Shown here: piece after piece, positions 21,625 through 31,309 of the stretch | Position numbering within the stretch: the first letter of the stretch is position 1 | Layout of the letters: each line of letters starts with the position of its first letter | NCBI GenBank assembly: GCA_028554755.1 | Contig: JAPTOF010000031.1 | Location: 744,001 to 808,000, forward strand | Direction of reading: 5' to 3' | Source of the DNA: Cordia subcordata | Taxonomy: Eukaryota; Streptophyta; Magnoliopsida; Boraginales; Cordiaceae | Length of the DNA: 64,000 nucleotides | The notes under the pieces: model-generated | What the model saw: the letters and a program-made list of their open reading frames with translations, nothing else | The model's database searches: none | Told to the model about the DNA's origin: nothing | Made by a program: the position numbers and the translations under genes

Positions 21625-23205
21625 AATACCAAAAACACTTGGAAGTAAGTCATTTATATACTCAAAAACACTTTAAAAAAACCAACAAAAATATGCAATT
21701 AAACTCACCAAAATTGAACACATCAACATCCCCCAAATCTTTTCTTTAATTGTCCCCAAGCAAGACCAATCCTAAATTTATCTTCAAAATGCTCAAAGAG
21801 TTGCCAATCGCATTGACTAAATGCCATTTTGATGCCAAAGGGAGCCCAAGGGATCATTGCTGTCATGCAAAAGCTACCTAGAACTCTTTCGATCCTTCTC
21901 TTTGTCACAAGTGTTCTCACTTCCTTAGGAATATCAAGCTTGTTTAAGCTACCACATTACAGCGATTAAGAGCAAACACACATGCAAGATGTTGATACTT
22001 TGTGCCCCTATCAACTAACATTGGCCTTCTAATAAACCCTTTCACCCTTTTACATCAATGAAACACCAAAAAGGGAAAAAGCACATGATTCCACTTGCTA
22101 CATTCCCACTACAATTGATGATTCTTTTAAGGCAAATGGGAAGAGTTTATTCCACCATACAATGAAACAATAAAAGAACAACTTGTGTAATTGGACACTA
22201 ATTCAACGCTTCATTTTATTCACTTTTTTTTTTCCTTGCCTTTAGGCTCTTTCATTGCTTTTTTCACGTCTTTTCCAGATTTTTTTCCACATCTTTTATC
22301 TTTTATTCTCACTTTTTAACCTTTGGTACTTCTTGCATTATATAACATCACTGAAACAAAATGAATGGCTAAGGTACATCAAAGAAAACCATGTAGGGAA
22401 GAGGTATTCGTAGCAAAACCCTTAATGGTTGTCCACTTCTTAACAAAGTCTAGGGTAATATCAAGGTGGGTTCCAACAGTCATTCATTCTCCACAGTTCT
22501 TTTGAGGACTCTTCCAAAAAACCTTGGTTGACTCCTACACTTAATTCACTCCCCATAGTCCATCCTCATTGCCTCCAATCAATAGAATCAACAACGATAG
22601 CCAATACCCCAACCAAAATGAAGATAAATGACTCTCAAAACAGGCTCAAAAATAAAAATTGAAAAAAAAATTCACAATTTTGAGCAAAACCATGCAAATC
22701 TACTTTTTATATCAAATATGAAATACAAATAAAACTCCTACATTCCCAAACCTAAATTTTGCTTGTCCTCAAAATAGCAACTAACCATGCAAACCAGTAA
22801 GCAATAAAGCCTACAGGATGGAAAGATACAATCTTGTGTTTGCGTGACTCCATAAATGCCAATGAAATTCCAATCATCTATTAACCTATTTCTCAACAAT
22901 ACACAAACACTCAAAAAACACTCGACATTAGTAGACATATGCCATGCAAGTCTACTTTGGTGTGAATAAATAAGAATAAGGATGTATGCCAAAAAAAAAA
23001 AAAAGAAGACAAAGAATGTAAGAAATGGGAGCAATGCTCTATAGATTAAAGCAGAAACAAATGCAAAGGAAAATAAAAACAAACCATACTTTACGTTGCC
23101 TCCTAGTAATGCTAATCATCATGCCATTAGCTAGGCAAGCTTCATTCAATAAAATTCTAAAGTGCCTCCTAATAGCACTGAGTTTTATGCCCTCAGCCAA
23201 GTGTT
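21625..23205 (-). mobile_element. Gypsy F: LTR start (21625-21724) and 3'UTR
   Basis: Minus strand: an Athila-like 3'UTR ending in the purine run GATTTGGGGGATGT and then TGATGTGTTCAATTTTGG, i.e. the first 100 bases of a second F LTR (the same sequence as 20807-20906). Both 3'UTR hairpins are present in decayed form (22757-22780, 21751-21770), and the GAGGCAACC box occurs at 23093-23113 with a second, weaker copy at 23161-23180. Hydrophobic-looking frames here come from T-rich tracts and are not genes. Confidence 0.7.
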
Positions 23206-23960
23206 AATGTTAGGCCTATTTATGTCTAAAGTCCTTAGGCAAAACTGTCAGACATTCAAATCAATGCAAGCATGAAGACACAAAAGGTCATGCTCTAAAG
23301 AATGCAATGCATGTGAAATACAACAAGGCCTATATATTCGATGCAATGAAGATATGAACTCACGCCCTATAATGATTGATTGTGTTGGGTGATTTCAAGT
23401 GTAAAGAATGGATAATAAGATGGACAACTCATGGGAATAACTACAAGGAATGGGACATCATCAGCAAAATCATTTATACTTAGGTAAAAAAATGTGAATC
23501 CCTCCTATGCTTACCCACAGCCAACCAAGTTCCTAACCGAAGTATATAACAAGTACTAGAGTTCGTAACCTTATCAACTACACTATAGGTCTCCAAGAGT
23601 CCTCCTTTATTGCCAAAAGATATGTCATTCTCGTGATTGCTCTCATGCTTAATTTTCTCAAGCTTAACAGTGCACATCTTAGACTAACTATAATCAAATA
23701 AGAAACTCTCTATCTTGAGCTTATCATCATTTTCTAAAGAGAAAAATTATTCCAAGTCAGGTTCATCTTGGTCATCCAAGACTAAGAATCTACAAATATC
23801 AACATCATCAATCTTAGATGAAACCTCTAACTCATCAAGATCATCCGAAAAGAGGGATCTTTCCATCTCAAGGCTATCCTCAATATTAGAACCAATGGAA
23901 GCTATGGTAAGTGCACAAATGAAACCCTAAATGCACTCAATTATGGCCAAAACACCCTAG
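23206..23960 (-). pseudogene. Unrecognised acidic coding remnant upstream of the gypsy F 3'UTR
   Basis: The minus-strand frame is open in pieces, e.g. 23480-23677 (CTVKLEKIKHESNHENDISF, then GTWLAVGKHRRDSHFF) and upstream sequence with LEMERSLFSDDLDELEVSSK. It is Asp/Glu/Ser-rich. No pol motif is recognisable. Its position just before a gypsy 3'UTR parallels 2672-3430 in family H, but I cannot show the two are homologous. It could be the coding part of a non-autonomous gypsy derivative, or host DNA. Confidence 0.35.
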
Positions 23961-24023
23961 AAAGTTTATGCAAACAATATATACAAATAGACATAAAACA
24001 CACACATGATCAGTCTAAGAGGA

Positions 24024-24871
24024 CTAAGTAAAGTTGGCACATACAGGGAGATTTTGTTTTCCCACAAGTGTTGATCTAACGTTAGAACACTTTGTCATAA
24101 TAGGGCCTTTCTTTCCATTGTATATTAGATCAATCTCACCAATGTCCATGTTTTTGCAAGGTATACTCCAGCTATATAATGGCATTACTGCATTCAGAGA
24201 TGATGAGTGCCTCTGATGTTTTTGAAGCTCAAACTTGAGACCTTTATGGAAGCTGCAAGCAAGGAAATCAATATTAGCAAAAATGAAACTGGCATACTAT
24301 GGATAATAGGAAATTACATAACTATATTGTTGTTGATAATTCATTGCAGAAGTACCTGTTTGTTGCATTGGTTGTATAGGCAATACTCCTCATCAACAAC
24401 AATAGGATAAGCTACATCTTGGATAATGATATTCTTAAAATGGACATTAATAACAACTCCAAGATATGAAGCTGGCTATGTTTTCACTCATGCATCATTA
24501 TCTATGTTGATAAAGATGCAATTCCTAGCAAAGACGCCATCAACAGGCTCTTCTCTTGGAGTCCTACCTAAACTACCAATGCTAATTCTATGCCTAGGTT
24601 AGCATGTTACTTTGGTAATATAAAGTTGTGTAGTGTCATCGCCTATTGAGATATAGTTATCTCTAGTCTTTATTGTTGAGTTTGTTATATTGATGCTAGC
24701 TGATTTTCCTATATGGATGCCATTAGTTTTGATACTATCTCTTGGTGCAGCAATCGTAAATCATAGGAAAGTTACATTTTTACATCCAATTACATTACTA
24801 TGAAAATTTTTGCTATCAAGGGAAGTTACATCTTGTATAATTGAGTTCATAAGGAAGTTAGAGCTCAAATT
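24024..24871 (-). pseudogene. Polygalacturonase (glycoside hydrolase family 28) pseudogene, two 3' exons
   Basis: Plant exo/endo-polygalacturonases hydrolyse cell-wall pectin as secreted right-handed beta-helix proteins. Minus-strand exon 24356-24871 reads NFLMNSIIQDVTSLDSKNFH, VIGCKNVTF, NGIHIGKSASINITNS, YISIGDDTT, RISIGSLGRTP, EEPVDGVFARNC, VVDEEYCLYNQCNKQ, clearly GH28. A GT...AG intron (24253-24355) splits it from an exon with SIKVSSLSFKNIRGT, then after a frameshift IPCKNMDIGEIDLIYNGKKG and CSNVRSTLVGKQ, ending at TAG 24024-24026. Catalytic motifs are ruined: NTDG reads KTNG, GTGDDC reads KTRDNY, GPGHG reads stop-PRHR, and RIKTW contains stops. The 5' exons (signal peptide, N-terminal half) are missing. 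It is bounded by gypsy F remnants on the 3' side and LTR G on the 5' side. Confidence 0.9.
24253..24355 (-). other. Intron of the polygalacturonase pseudogene
   Basis: 103 bp, GTACTT...TTGCTTGCAG, placed exactly between QCNKQ and ASIKVSSLSFKN, where removing it restores the family alignment. Its survival argues that the copy came by DNA duplication or is an old resident gene, not a retrocopy. Confidence 0.85.
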
Positions 24872-25028
24872 CTATTTCCAGCCAAAGCAAAATGTAAAAT
24901 CATCAGTTGTTATTATGTAAACAATATATGTGTAACTAAGTAACCATATGAAATACATCTATTAGCAAGGCTTATGTAAGAAAGTAGTTTGCATTTGGTA
25001 CTTTGGCCACAATTATTTTGTTGCCAAG
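24872..25028 (-). other. Remnant of upstream polygalacturonase intron; no other feature
   Basis: The exon's 5' edge is a good acceptor (GGAAATAG before AATTTGAGC). The 157 bases upstream on the minus strand show no coding and are taken as the adjoining intron, cut by gypsy LTR G at 25029. Confidence 0.5.
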
Positions 25029-25773
25029 TGATGTGCTCTAATTTTGTGTGTATTGTTCTTGTAAAGTTGCATTATTTTTTTCATTTTTTTAGGTGTTTTG
25101 TGCTTGTAAAGTTGCATTAATTTAGTACTTATGCTAGAGATATGCTTAAGCAAAGGAATCATACATAGTTGAGTCTAATAGATAAATGCTACATTAATTG
25201 CTTGTTTTGGCGATTTAAATGAGTCTTAGGTTGATGTCGAACTTATACGATGAATGGTGATAAAGACAAAAGGTGTACGAGTTATGAGGAAGAGGCAGGA
25301 AGCAAAGAAAATGAAGATTGAAGCAAAAAGGGAGGAACCAGTCGACCACCAAAGCCTATCGGCTGACCGACTAAGTCAGCCGGTAAAACCAGAGAATAGA
25401 AAGGGGAACTAGCTGGGCCAATTGGCTAACTGATAAATCTATAAAGTAACTTCGAGAACCAGTCAAACCTCTCATCTACTGGCCAGCTGGTAAGGTTGAC
25501 TGGTAATAACACTGGAGGCTATAAATTGGCCCAATTTTAGCATTTGAGGAGAACCAATTTCACACACACTTCACACTTACTTTTTACACTCGCCAAATTC
25601 TATTTCCCCACCTCACACATATCTTTTCACACACTTCCCACTTGGATTCAAGCTTGATTAAAGGGATTTAACACTATTGAAGTAAGGATTTCAACAAGAT
25701 TTGTACAAGAATAGCTAGGATAGAAGGGAGTTTCTTCACTACTCTTTCACCCTATTTTTATTTATAAAAATAG
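25029..25773 (+). repeat. Gypsy LTR, family G (3'-truncated)
   Basis: Starts TGATGTGCTCTAATTTTG, then parallels the A/B/H LTR layout: the AAATGCTACATTAATTGC segment, a GTCGACC-rich U3 (ACCAGTCGACCACC at 25338; GACCGACTAAG about 25364), and the CACACACTTC...CTTGGATTCAAGC leader. It ends at about 25773 after ~745 bases, where copia C LTR sequence starts abruptly. No internal gypsy sequence follows, and the 3' target duplication cannot be found. Confidence 0.75.
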
Positions 25774-26182
25774 CAGGGGATTTTCTAAATAGTTTAAGGC
25801 TTTTCGGGATGAATTTGGCAATCAAGTTATGTTATATCTGAGTTTAAATTAAGTGATAAAAGAATGCAATGCAATGAAATCATATGTGAGCTATAATAGA
25901 CTACTCTATGGCATTCACGAGAGAGCACACAAGCCAGTACCCTTTATGTTGCCTCGTCTCCTCCTTATGACTTCACGTCCTTCTTCTTCTACCTTGAACT
26001 CTTATTATGTTAAATAAAAGCCGTTTTTGATGAATTCCGCTTGTGCTCTTAATCATGGCTCAATTTCAACACATCTAACCATCTAACTTAAGGATATGCT
26101 CAACAAGCTCAAAGTAAAATTAACAATTCATTAACTATAATTTACATCATCAAAACAATATAAAATCAATATTAAGCCAACA
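25774..26182 (-). repeat. Element C 3' LTR (truncated)
   Basis: On the minus strand starts TGTTGGCTTAATATTG and matches 58150-58557. Only about 410 of ~1390 bases remain; the junction with LTR G is at about 25774. Confidence 0.88.
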
Positions 26183-26200
26183 ATCTCCCCCTTTTTTATT
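26183..26200 (-). other. Element C polypurine tract
   Basis: Minus-strand AATAAAAAAGGGGGAGAT directly precedes the LTR start, the usual plus-strand primer. Confidence 0.85.
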
Positions 26201-26639
26201 ATGATAAATTATTCCTAGCAAATGGAGTCTAAACATCTGACTCCCCCTCAATCCAAGCACATATATACATTTCAATTACCAACCATAGGAAGTCATATAT
26301 AACTGAAAGAAATTCATATCGTTTCTACTATCAAATCATCCCAAGTCCAGCCAAGTATACAACATAGCATAAACTTCTAATATAGCATCATACATCTTCT
26401 CTCCCTTTGGCATCATATAGCATAAATATAGCATTTAATATAGTATTATATATCTTCCCCCCTGGGCATCATAAAAAACAAGGAAAGCACAAGGAACAAG
26501 ATACAAAAGCAACTCAAGGAATTTGAATAGAAAAATACCATAAAACCACATAGATATTCAATACCACATATATTTGATACCAAGATAAAGTAAGATGAAA
26601 ATGAAGTAGAATGCAATAGGTTTGAAATGCTAAATGCTA

Positions 26640-28140
26640 AGATAAACAAAATGTTTTTCAAAATGGTAGTGCCCCCAAGATGCAAGTGTCGCGATCCTTC
26701 AAATACTCTGCCAAATTAGACTTTATCTTTTCTTGTGAATTCTCAAGCTTTCCCAATCTTGTGTTCATTTGGCCTAAAGTACTATTTGTCTCTTCCCAAT
26801 TTTTGTGCATCTGCTCCATGCTATTGTTTAAAGTCCACATCTAGGATAGAATTTGAGCAAGTACAGATGGCTTATCCACTTGAATACTAGAACCTTCTCC
26901 TAGTGCTGGCGAATTCAAGCCTGCTCCTCTAAGCATCTCCTTTCTCTTATTCTACTTGACATACCAAGTGTCTAAAGATGCAAGCATGGCCTTTTTAATT
27001 GCCTCCTGAGAAAAGTATGTCCTCGCTTCATGCTTGTTAGTAGGCTTATCAATATCAACTCCGTGTTGCTTAGCTCGTTCATCCTCTTCCATGGCATCCA
27101 TAGTAGCTTGCACTTTATCTCTTTGAGGTGCCTCAGGACCCATAACTAGATTAAAGAAAGTAGTCATGTCCTTTGTCCGCTATCTAATCAAGTTCTTGAT
27201 ATTAGGATCCAATTCCACAGATTGTGCCCTCTCAATTGGTTCTTCATTGTACCAATATATTCCCCTTTGGTAAGGCATATCAAACCTCCAAGAAAATTTA
27301 GTGGGAGCATCATCAAAAGGTGCACCAAAGTGATGAAATATCTAAGTTAGAGGCATTCTGTAGGTTGAGCTTGTGTGGTTGAACTGGTTTCTTACTATTA
27401 GTGTCTTTACCACGCGCATGAACCATGTGACGCAATATGATAGATGCCAAATCCAAAGGTATGTTGTGATAAAGCATGTACAAAATGTATGCATCCGTGT
27501 AATTTATCCTACCATCATTTGCCTTACAACAAATTATAACTTCACTTGTAATCTGTAGCATTATTTTTTTCTTTGGGTGCAAGTTGCATACGGTTTGGTG
27601 TGATGTTTCAAATCAAGATGGAATCAATTCCTTTCCAAATAAATTTCACAACTTCACTCACAACTTCTTTATCAATCGTAGGCCAACCTTGGGCACTATA
27701 TTCATCATGTAATGACTAAGGAAATCCAAAAGTGACTCTAAGAACCATTTCCTTGATCTCAATGTTTTTTCCATTTATTTTGCTTTCTATGTGCATGCTT
27801 CATGTATTTTGCACTCTCAAGTTCATTTACTTTGCTTTTTATATGCACACTTTGGGTACTTAGCACTCTCAAGTTCTTGTAAAATTCCTTAACCATTCTT
27901 TCATGCACATTGCAATTCAAATGCACAAACATGCTCCATCCTTGAAAAATAAAAAATCCTATAGCCTTAGTTCCTTGCAAATCTTCATCAACTAACTATT
28001 TTCCAACATAATGCTTTGAGAATCAATGGTACCTCTTTGTGGTTTCGGATTTAGCAGTGGAGAATTGTTCCTAGTCCTTTTGCTTCCTCTTGCTCCAGTT
28101 GATCTTCTTGGGGGTGCTATTGATGTAAAAGAATGAGAAA
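26640..28140 (-). pseudogene. Element C env-like third ORF (broken)
   Basis: Minus strand from about 28120: a basic N-terminus (APPRRSTGARGSKRTRN; the start codon appears as ATA), then in 27759-27980 GWSMFVHLNCNVHERMVKEF, matching the element D protein's WFMFLHLHCDVQDKLVIEFY. 27313-27582 has ANDGRINYTDAYILYML (D: NDGKIPVMDAYI). Next comes an acidic Glu-rich part (26952-27167), and last a coiled-coil-like NSTLGQMNTRLGKLENSQEK (26658-26840). The same four-part layout as D shows that this is a real conserved ORF. Stops and frameshifts make it non-functional. Confidence 0.65.
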
Positions 28141-28316
28141 TTCCTAATGTACAAAGATGGTAAAGGTGATGGATTTGATGACTTTAATGAAGTTTAAGGA
28201 TAACGGTGAAAAAATAAGTTTTAGATGATGGGTTTTGTGTTTAGGGGTTAAGGGCTTAGAGATGATTTGACTAATTTTAGTAGAGAAGTGAGAAAAAATG
28301 AGTTTGGGGCGTCTTT

Positions 28317-28560
28317 TAGGCCATCTAACTGCAGAAGTCAGTTGACCAGCTCCCCATTTAGGGCATCCACCTAGTCAACCGAGCCTGGTCAGTAAGCCCT
28401 GCATCTAGGAGTGATCGCCTAGGTGGGCGATCGTCCCTAGCCAGTAACTAAAAATTATAAGTTTGATTATACCTTGGCTAAGTTGGGCGACCGGCTGGGC
28501 CTCCGACTACTCATTTTAACTTGAAAAAGTGAAATTTTGAACTGGAAACATCATTTTAAA
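28317..28560 (-). promoter_or_regulatory. U3-like motif cluster between pol and env-like ORF (element C)
   Basis: GTTGACCAGC (28341-28350), TAGTCAACCGAGCC (28372-28385) and GGGCGACCGGCTGGGC (28485-28500) lie between the RNase H stop and the env-like ORF. The minus-strand run GAGTAGTCGGAGGCCCAGCC resembles the U3 segment GAGTAGCCGGACCCCTCAGCC in D's 3' LTR (16329-16349), suggesting an LTR-derived segment here. A promoter role is inference. Confidence 0.45.
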
Positions 28561-28574
28561 GCCATTTGTGCCCA

Positions 28575-29111
28575 GATAATGCAAAAGTTTCATGAAAAAA
28601 ACACATTGTAACCATAGTTTAGCATTTTAAACATCATTTCAATTTCTCTCGTAATTTTACAAAATTGTTCTTCATGAAATGGTTTTGTAAAAATATCATA
28701 CACTTGATGCAATATATCAACAAATTCAAGCACAATGTCACTTTTTTGCACATGATCTCTAATAAAATGGTGCCTAATCTCAATACGTTTAGTTCTACAA
28801 TGTTTAATGGGATTCGTAGTGATATTTATGTCACTAGTATTGTCACAGTATATAGGAACATGAACATAAGGCAAACCTAATCAAGTAATTTTTACTTCAT
28901 CTATAATATCTAAGTCACACAACTACCAGCAGCAATATATTCAGCTTCGATAGCAGAGATTGCAACACAATTTTTCTTCATACAAGACCAAGACACTAAA
29001 GAATGCCCTAGAAATTGGCAAGTTCCACTAGTGTTGTTACGGTCTACCTTTCAACCGGCATAATCGGCATTGCAGAAGCCTCAAAAGGCAAATGAAGTTC
29101 CCTTTGCATAC
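28575..29111 (-). pseudogene. Element C RNase H, C-terminal part
   Basis: Minus-strand frame from the A insertion point: GTSFAF, NADYAG, NTSGTCQFLGHSLVSW, EAEYIAAGS, then in 28590-28874 PIYCDNTSDINITTNPIKH, IEIRHHFIRDHVQKSDIVLEF and DIFTKPFHEEQF, the copia RNase H end. The target duplication CATAC is 29107-29111. Stops are present. Confidence 0.9.
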
Positions 29112-30926
29112 TGATGTGTTGTGTTTTTGTTTGTATTTGCATTGTTATTTGCCTATGTTTAAGGGGTATTAAGTGCTCAAAAAGATGCAATAGTGTAATT
29201 CTTTCGATAAGAATAAGCTTAAGCATAAACAAATGTACATATTGAGTTTAAGAGACAAATTTCTACACTAATTGATTGTTTTCAATAATTTAGGCGAACT
29301 TTGGATTGAGATCGAGATTGAACGATGATAGGTGATGAAGATGGGAGATGTACGGGTCAAAAAGAGAAGATCAGAGACTGGAAAGACAAAGAATGGAGAA
29401 AGAAAGTCAGTCGGACGACCTAGAAGGAGCCGGTTGACTGGCTAGGTCGATCGGCCACTCCAGAGAGATGCGCAAAATAGTCGGACGACCACCCCTCTAG
29501 AGCCGATCAACTGATCGTAAAAAGCTAATATAAAAGCCTGATTTTCAGACTTAAAAAGCGGGATCATTTTGACAATTCTAAGGAGGATCTCAACACACCT
29601 ATAACACACACACACATTTAACCCTAACCTTCACCCATAACACACATGCGCTCACACACTTTTCACCTAGTCTTGAGCTCATTTGGAGGGATTCAAACAC
29701 TTGGATCAAAGGCTACTCAAGAATTTTGTATAAGAATTATGAGGATGAAAGGGGAGTTTTCTATTTTCCCTTTCATCCTCTATTATATTATGTTTGAGTA
29801 GATTTGTTTAGGGTGATGACACTTGTGTAATAGATTGATTCTATGCTTCTATATTATGAGATTCAATGGCTTAATGTATGTACCTATGCTATGTTCTTCT
29901 TGTTTCAGTGGCTATTGCTCAATACATATCTAGGAGTTTGATAATATTCTTATGAGAGTTGCATTTGTATAAATTGAAGTCTATTCTCTACTAAACACCT
30001 CTAATCCATTCTATAATCATGTCTATGTGTTTATGTCTGGATCTTATGAAGTGGGTATTGCTTATATTCATGTCCATGTATATGTTTGCATGCCCAGTAG
30101 TAAATATGACCTCAATATTGCATACATGTTGGTTCAAAAGTGCTTCTAATGGTGTAATCCAAGCATGACAATGTTTGGTAGTCAAATAGGTCCCTTTATT
30201 TGTGAACACCTTGGCATAAAACATGTATGAATGCGTTAACAGGTTAAATCCCGCTATTATGACCCTAGAATGGTGAAGCATAATATAAGGCTAGTCTAAA
30301 TTGCGTCTCCTTTGGCTTTAAATCCAGCCAATGGGTTTTCAAGTAGATTTAGTTGACTCTAGCAACACTAGGTCTCGACTTTTAATCTAGCCAATGATTT
30401 AGGTACTAGGGTAGGTTTGTTCTCAATTACCTAGGAAACTAGTTAGTCACTCTTAAGGCCCTAGGTCATAACGACCACGCCATAACTCTATGAGGCGTCA
30501 CCTAGGGACGGACTCGCACCGAGGCATAGGGAGAAATTAGGATATTAACTAAGCAACCTAGTGAAAGAGCAATTGATGATTAAGCCATTCCATGTAATCC
30601 TATAGTTTTGGAATCTAGGATCAGCCATTAACAAGTAGATGTCACCCTAATCCTTTCCATTTGTTAGTTCTCTCTAGATAGCTTGTCTTTATATTTTCCA
30701 TTCCCATAGTGTAGTTTTATTTACTTTAGTTAGAGCTCCCAACCATTCAAAAACACCAAAAATTGTTAGTTTTAGTTTCCTTTTTGGCATTCTCTAGGAC
30801 ACACACGTAGAATCCATCTCACAACATAACCTCCCTGTGGTTTGACACCCATTCTCGCACACACTACACTGCATCGATCCATGCATTTGCAGATCTTTAG
30901 AGCTTGCACTCGAGACACGTACACCA
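29112..30926 (+). repeat. Element A 5' LTR
   Basis: TGATGTGTTGTGTTTTTG to CGTACACCA. U3 holds GGTTGACTGGC (about 29433) and GCCGATCAACTGATCG, then the TATA box TATAAAAG at 29529-29536. The downstream half carries repeated CTTTAAATCCAGCCAATG segments and is shared with B's LTRs. Confidence 0.93.
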
Positions 30927-30932
30927 AGCTCT

Positions 30933-30950
30933 TGGCGCTGTTGCTAGGGA
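30933..30950 (+). other. Element A primer binding site (tRNA-Asp type)
   Basis: TGGCGCTGTTGCTAGGGA, six bases after the LTR. The family consensus TGGCGCCGTTGCCGGGGA is complementary to the 3' end of tRNA-Asp; three C-to-T or G-to-A changes have accumulated. Confidence 0.85.
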
Positions 30951-31309
30951 GGCACAGTGGTTTGTATTCTTTGCTTGTGTGTTTCGGTAGTTGCTTTATT
31001 TGTTTTTCCTACTTTTCCTTTATGGTTTATTTAGTTTTTGTTTATCTTGTTTATTGTTTATATTATCTTACTTTAGTTTTTGTTTATCTATTTCAGCCTT
31101 TGTTTTTGTTTTAAGTAGACTATCTAGGATTGTCGCTTATTTGCTGCAGATTTAGGAATATTGAAGTTTTCGGAGGTTGAAGTGGCCGGAGTTAGGATAG
31201 TTTATGCTTGCCTAGTAAGAGATCCCTTAGAAATCCCCTAGTTCCTCTTAATCCCAAACCTGATAGAATTGCAAGACAATTTAGGAATTTAGGAGATCTT
31301 CTTGAGGAG
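30951..31309 (+). other. Element A 5' leader
   Basis: Noncoding, T-rich. The hydrophobic-looking frame through it starts inside the LTR and has no family match. Confidence 0.6.

Noticed and set aside
22738..23082. Minus-strand frame with a hydrophobic start (MFLFSFAFVSALIY), like a membrane protein
   Set aside because: It lies in a gypsy 3'UTR, where T-rich tracts give Phe/Leu runs; the family is noncoding there.
30933..30950. Possible tRNA-Asp fragment
   Set aside because: Only the 18 bases complementary to the tRNA end are present, right after an LTR: a primer binding site, not a tRNA gene.
30842..31114. Hydrophobic 90-codon frame crossing the A LTR end and primer site
   Set aside because: It spans LTR, primer site and leader; the sequence is explained by these.
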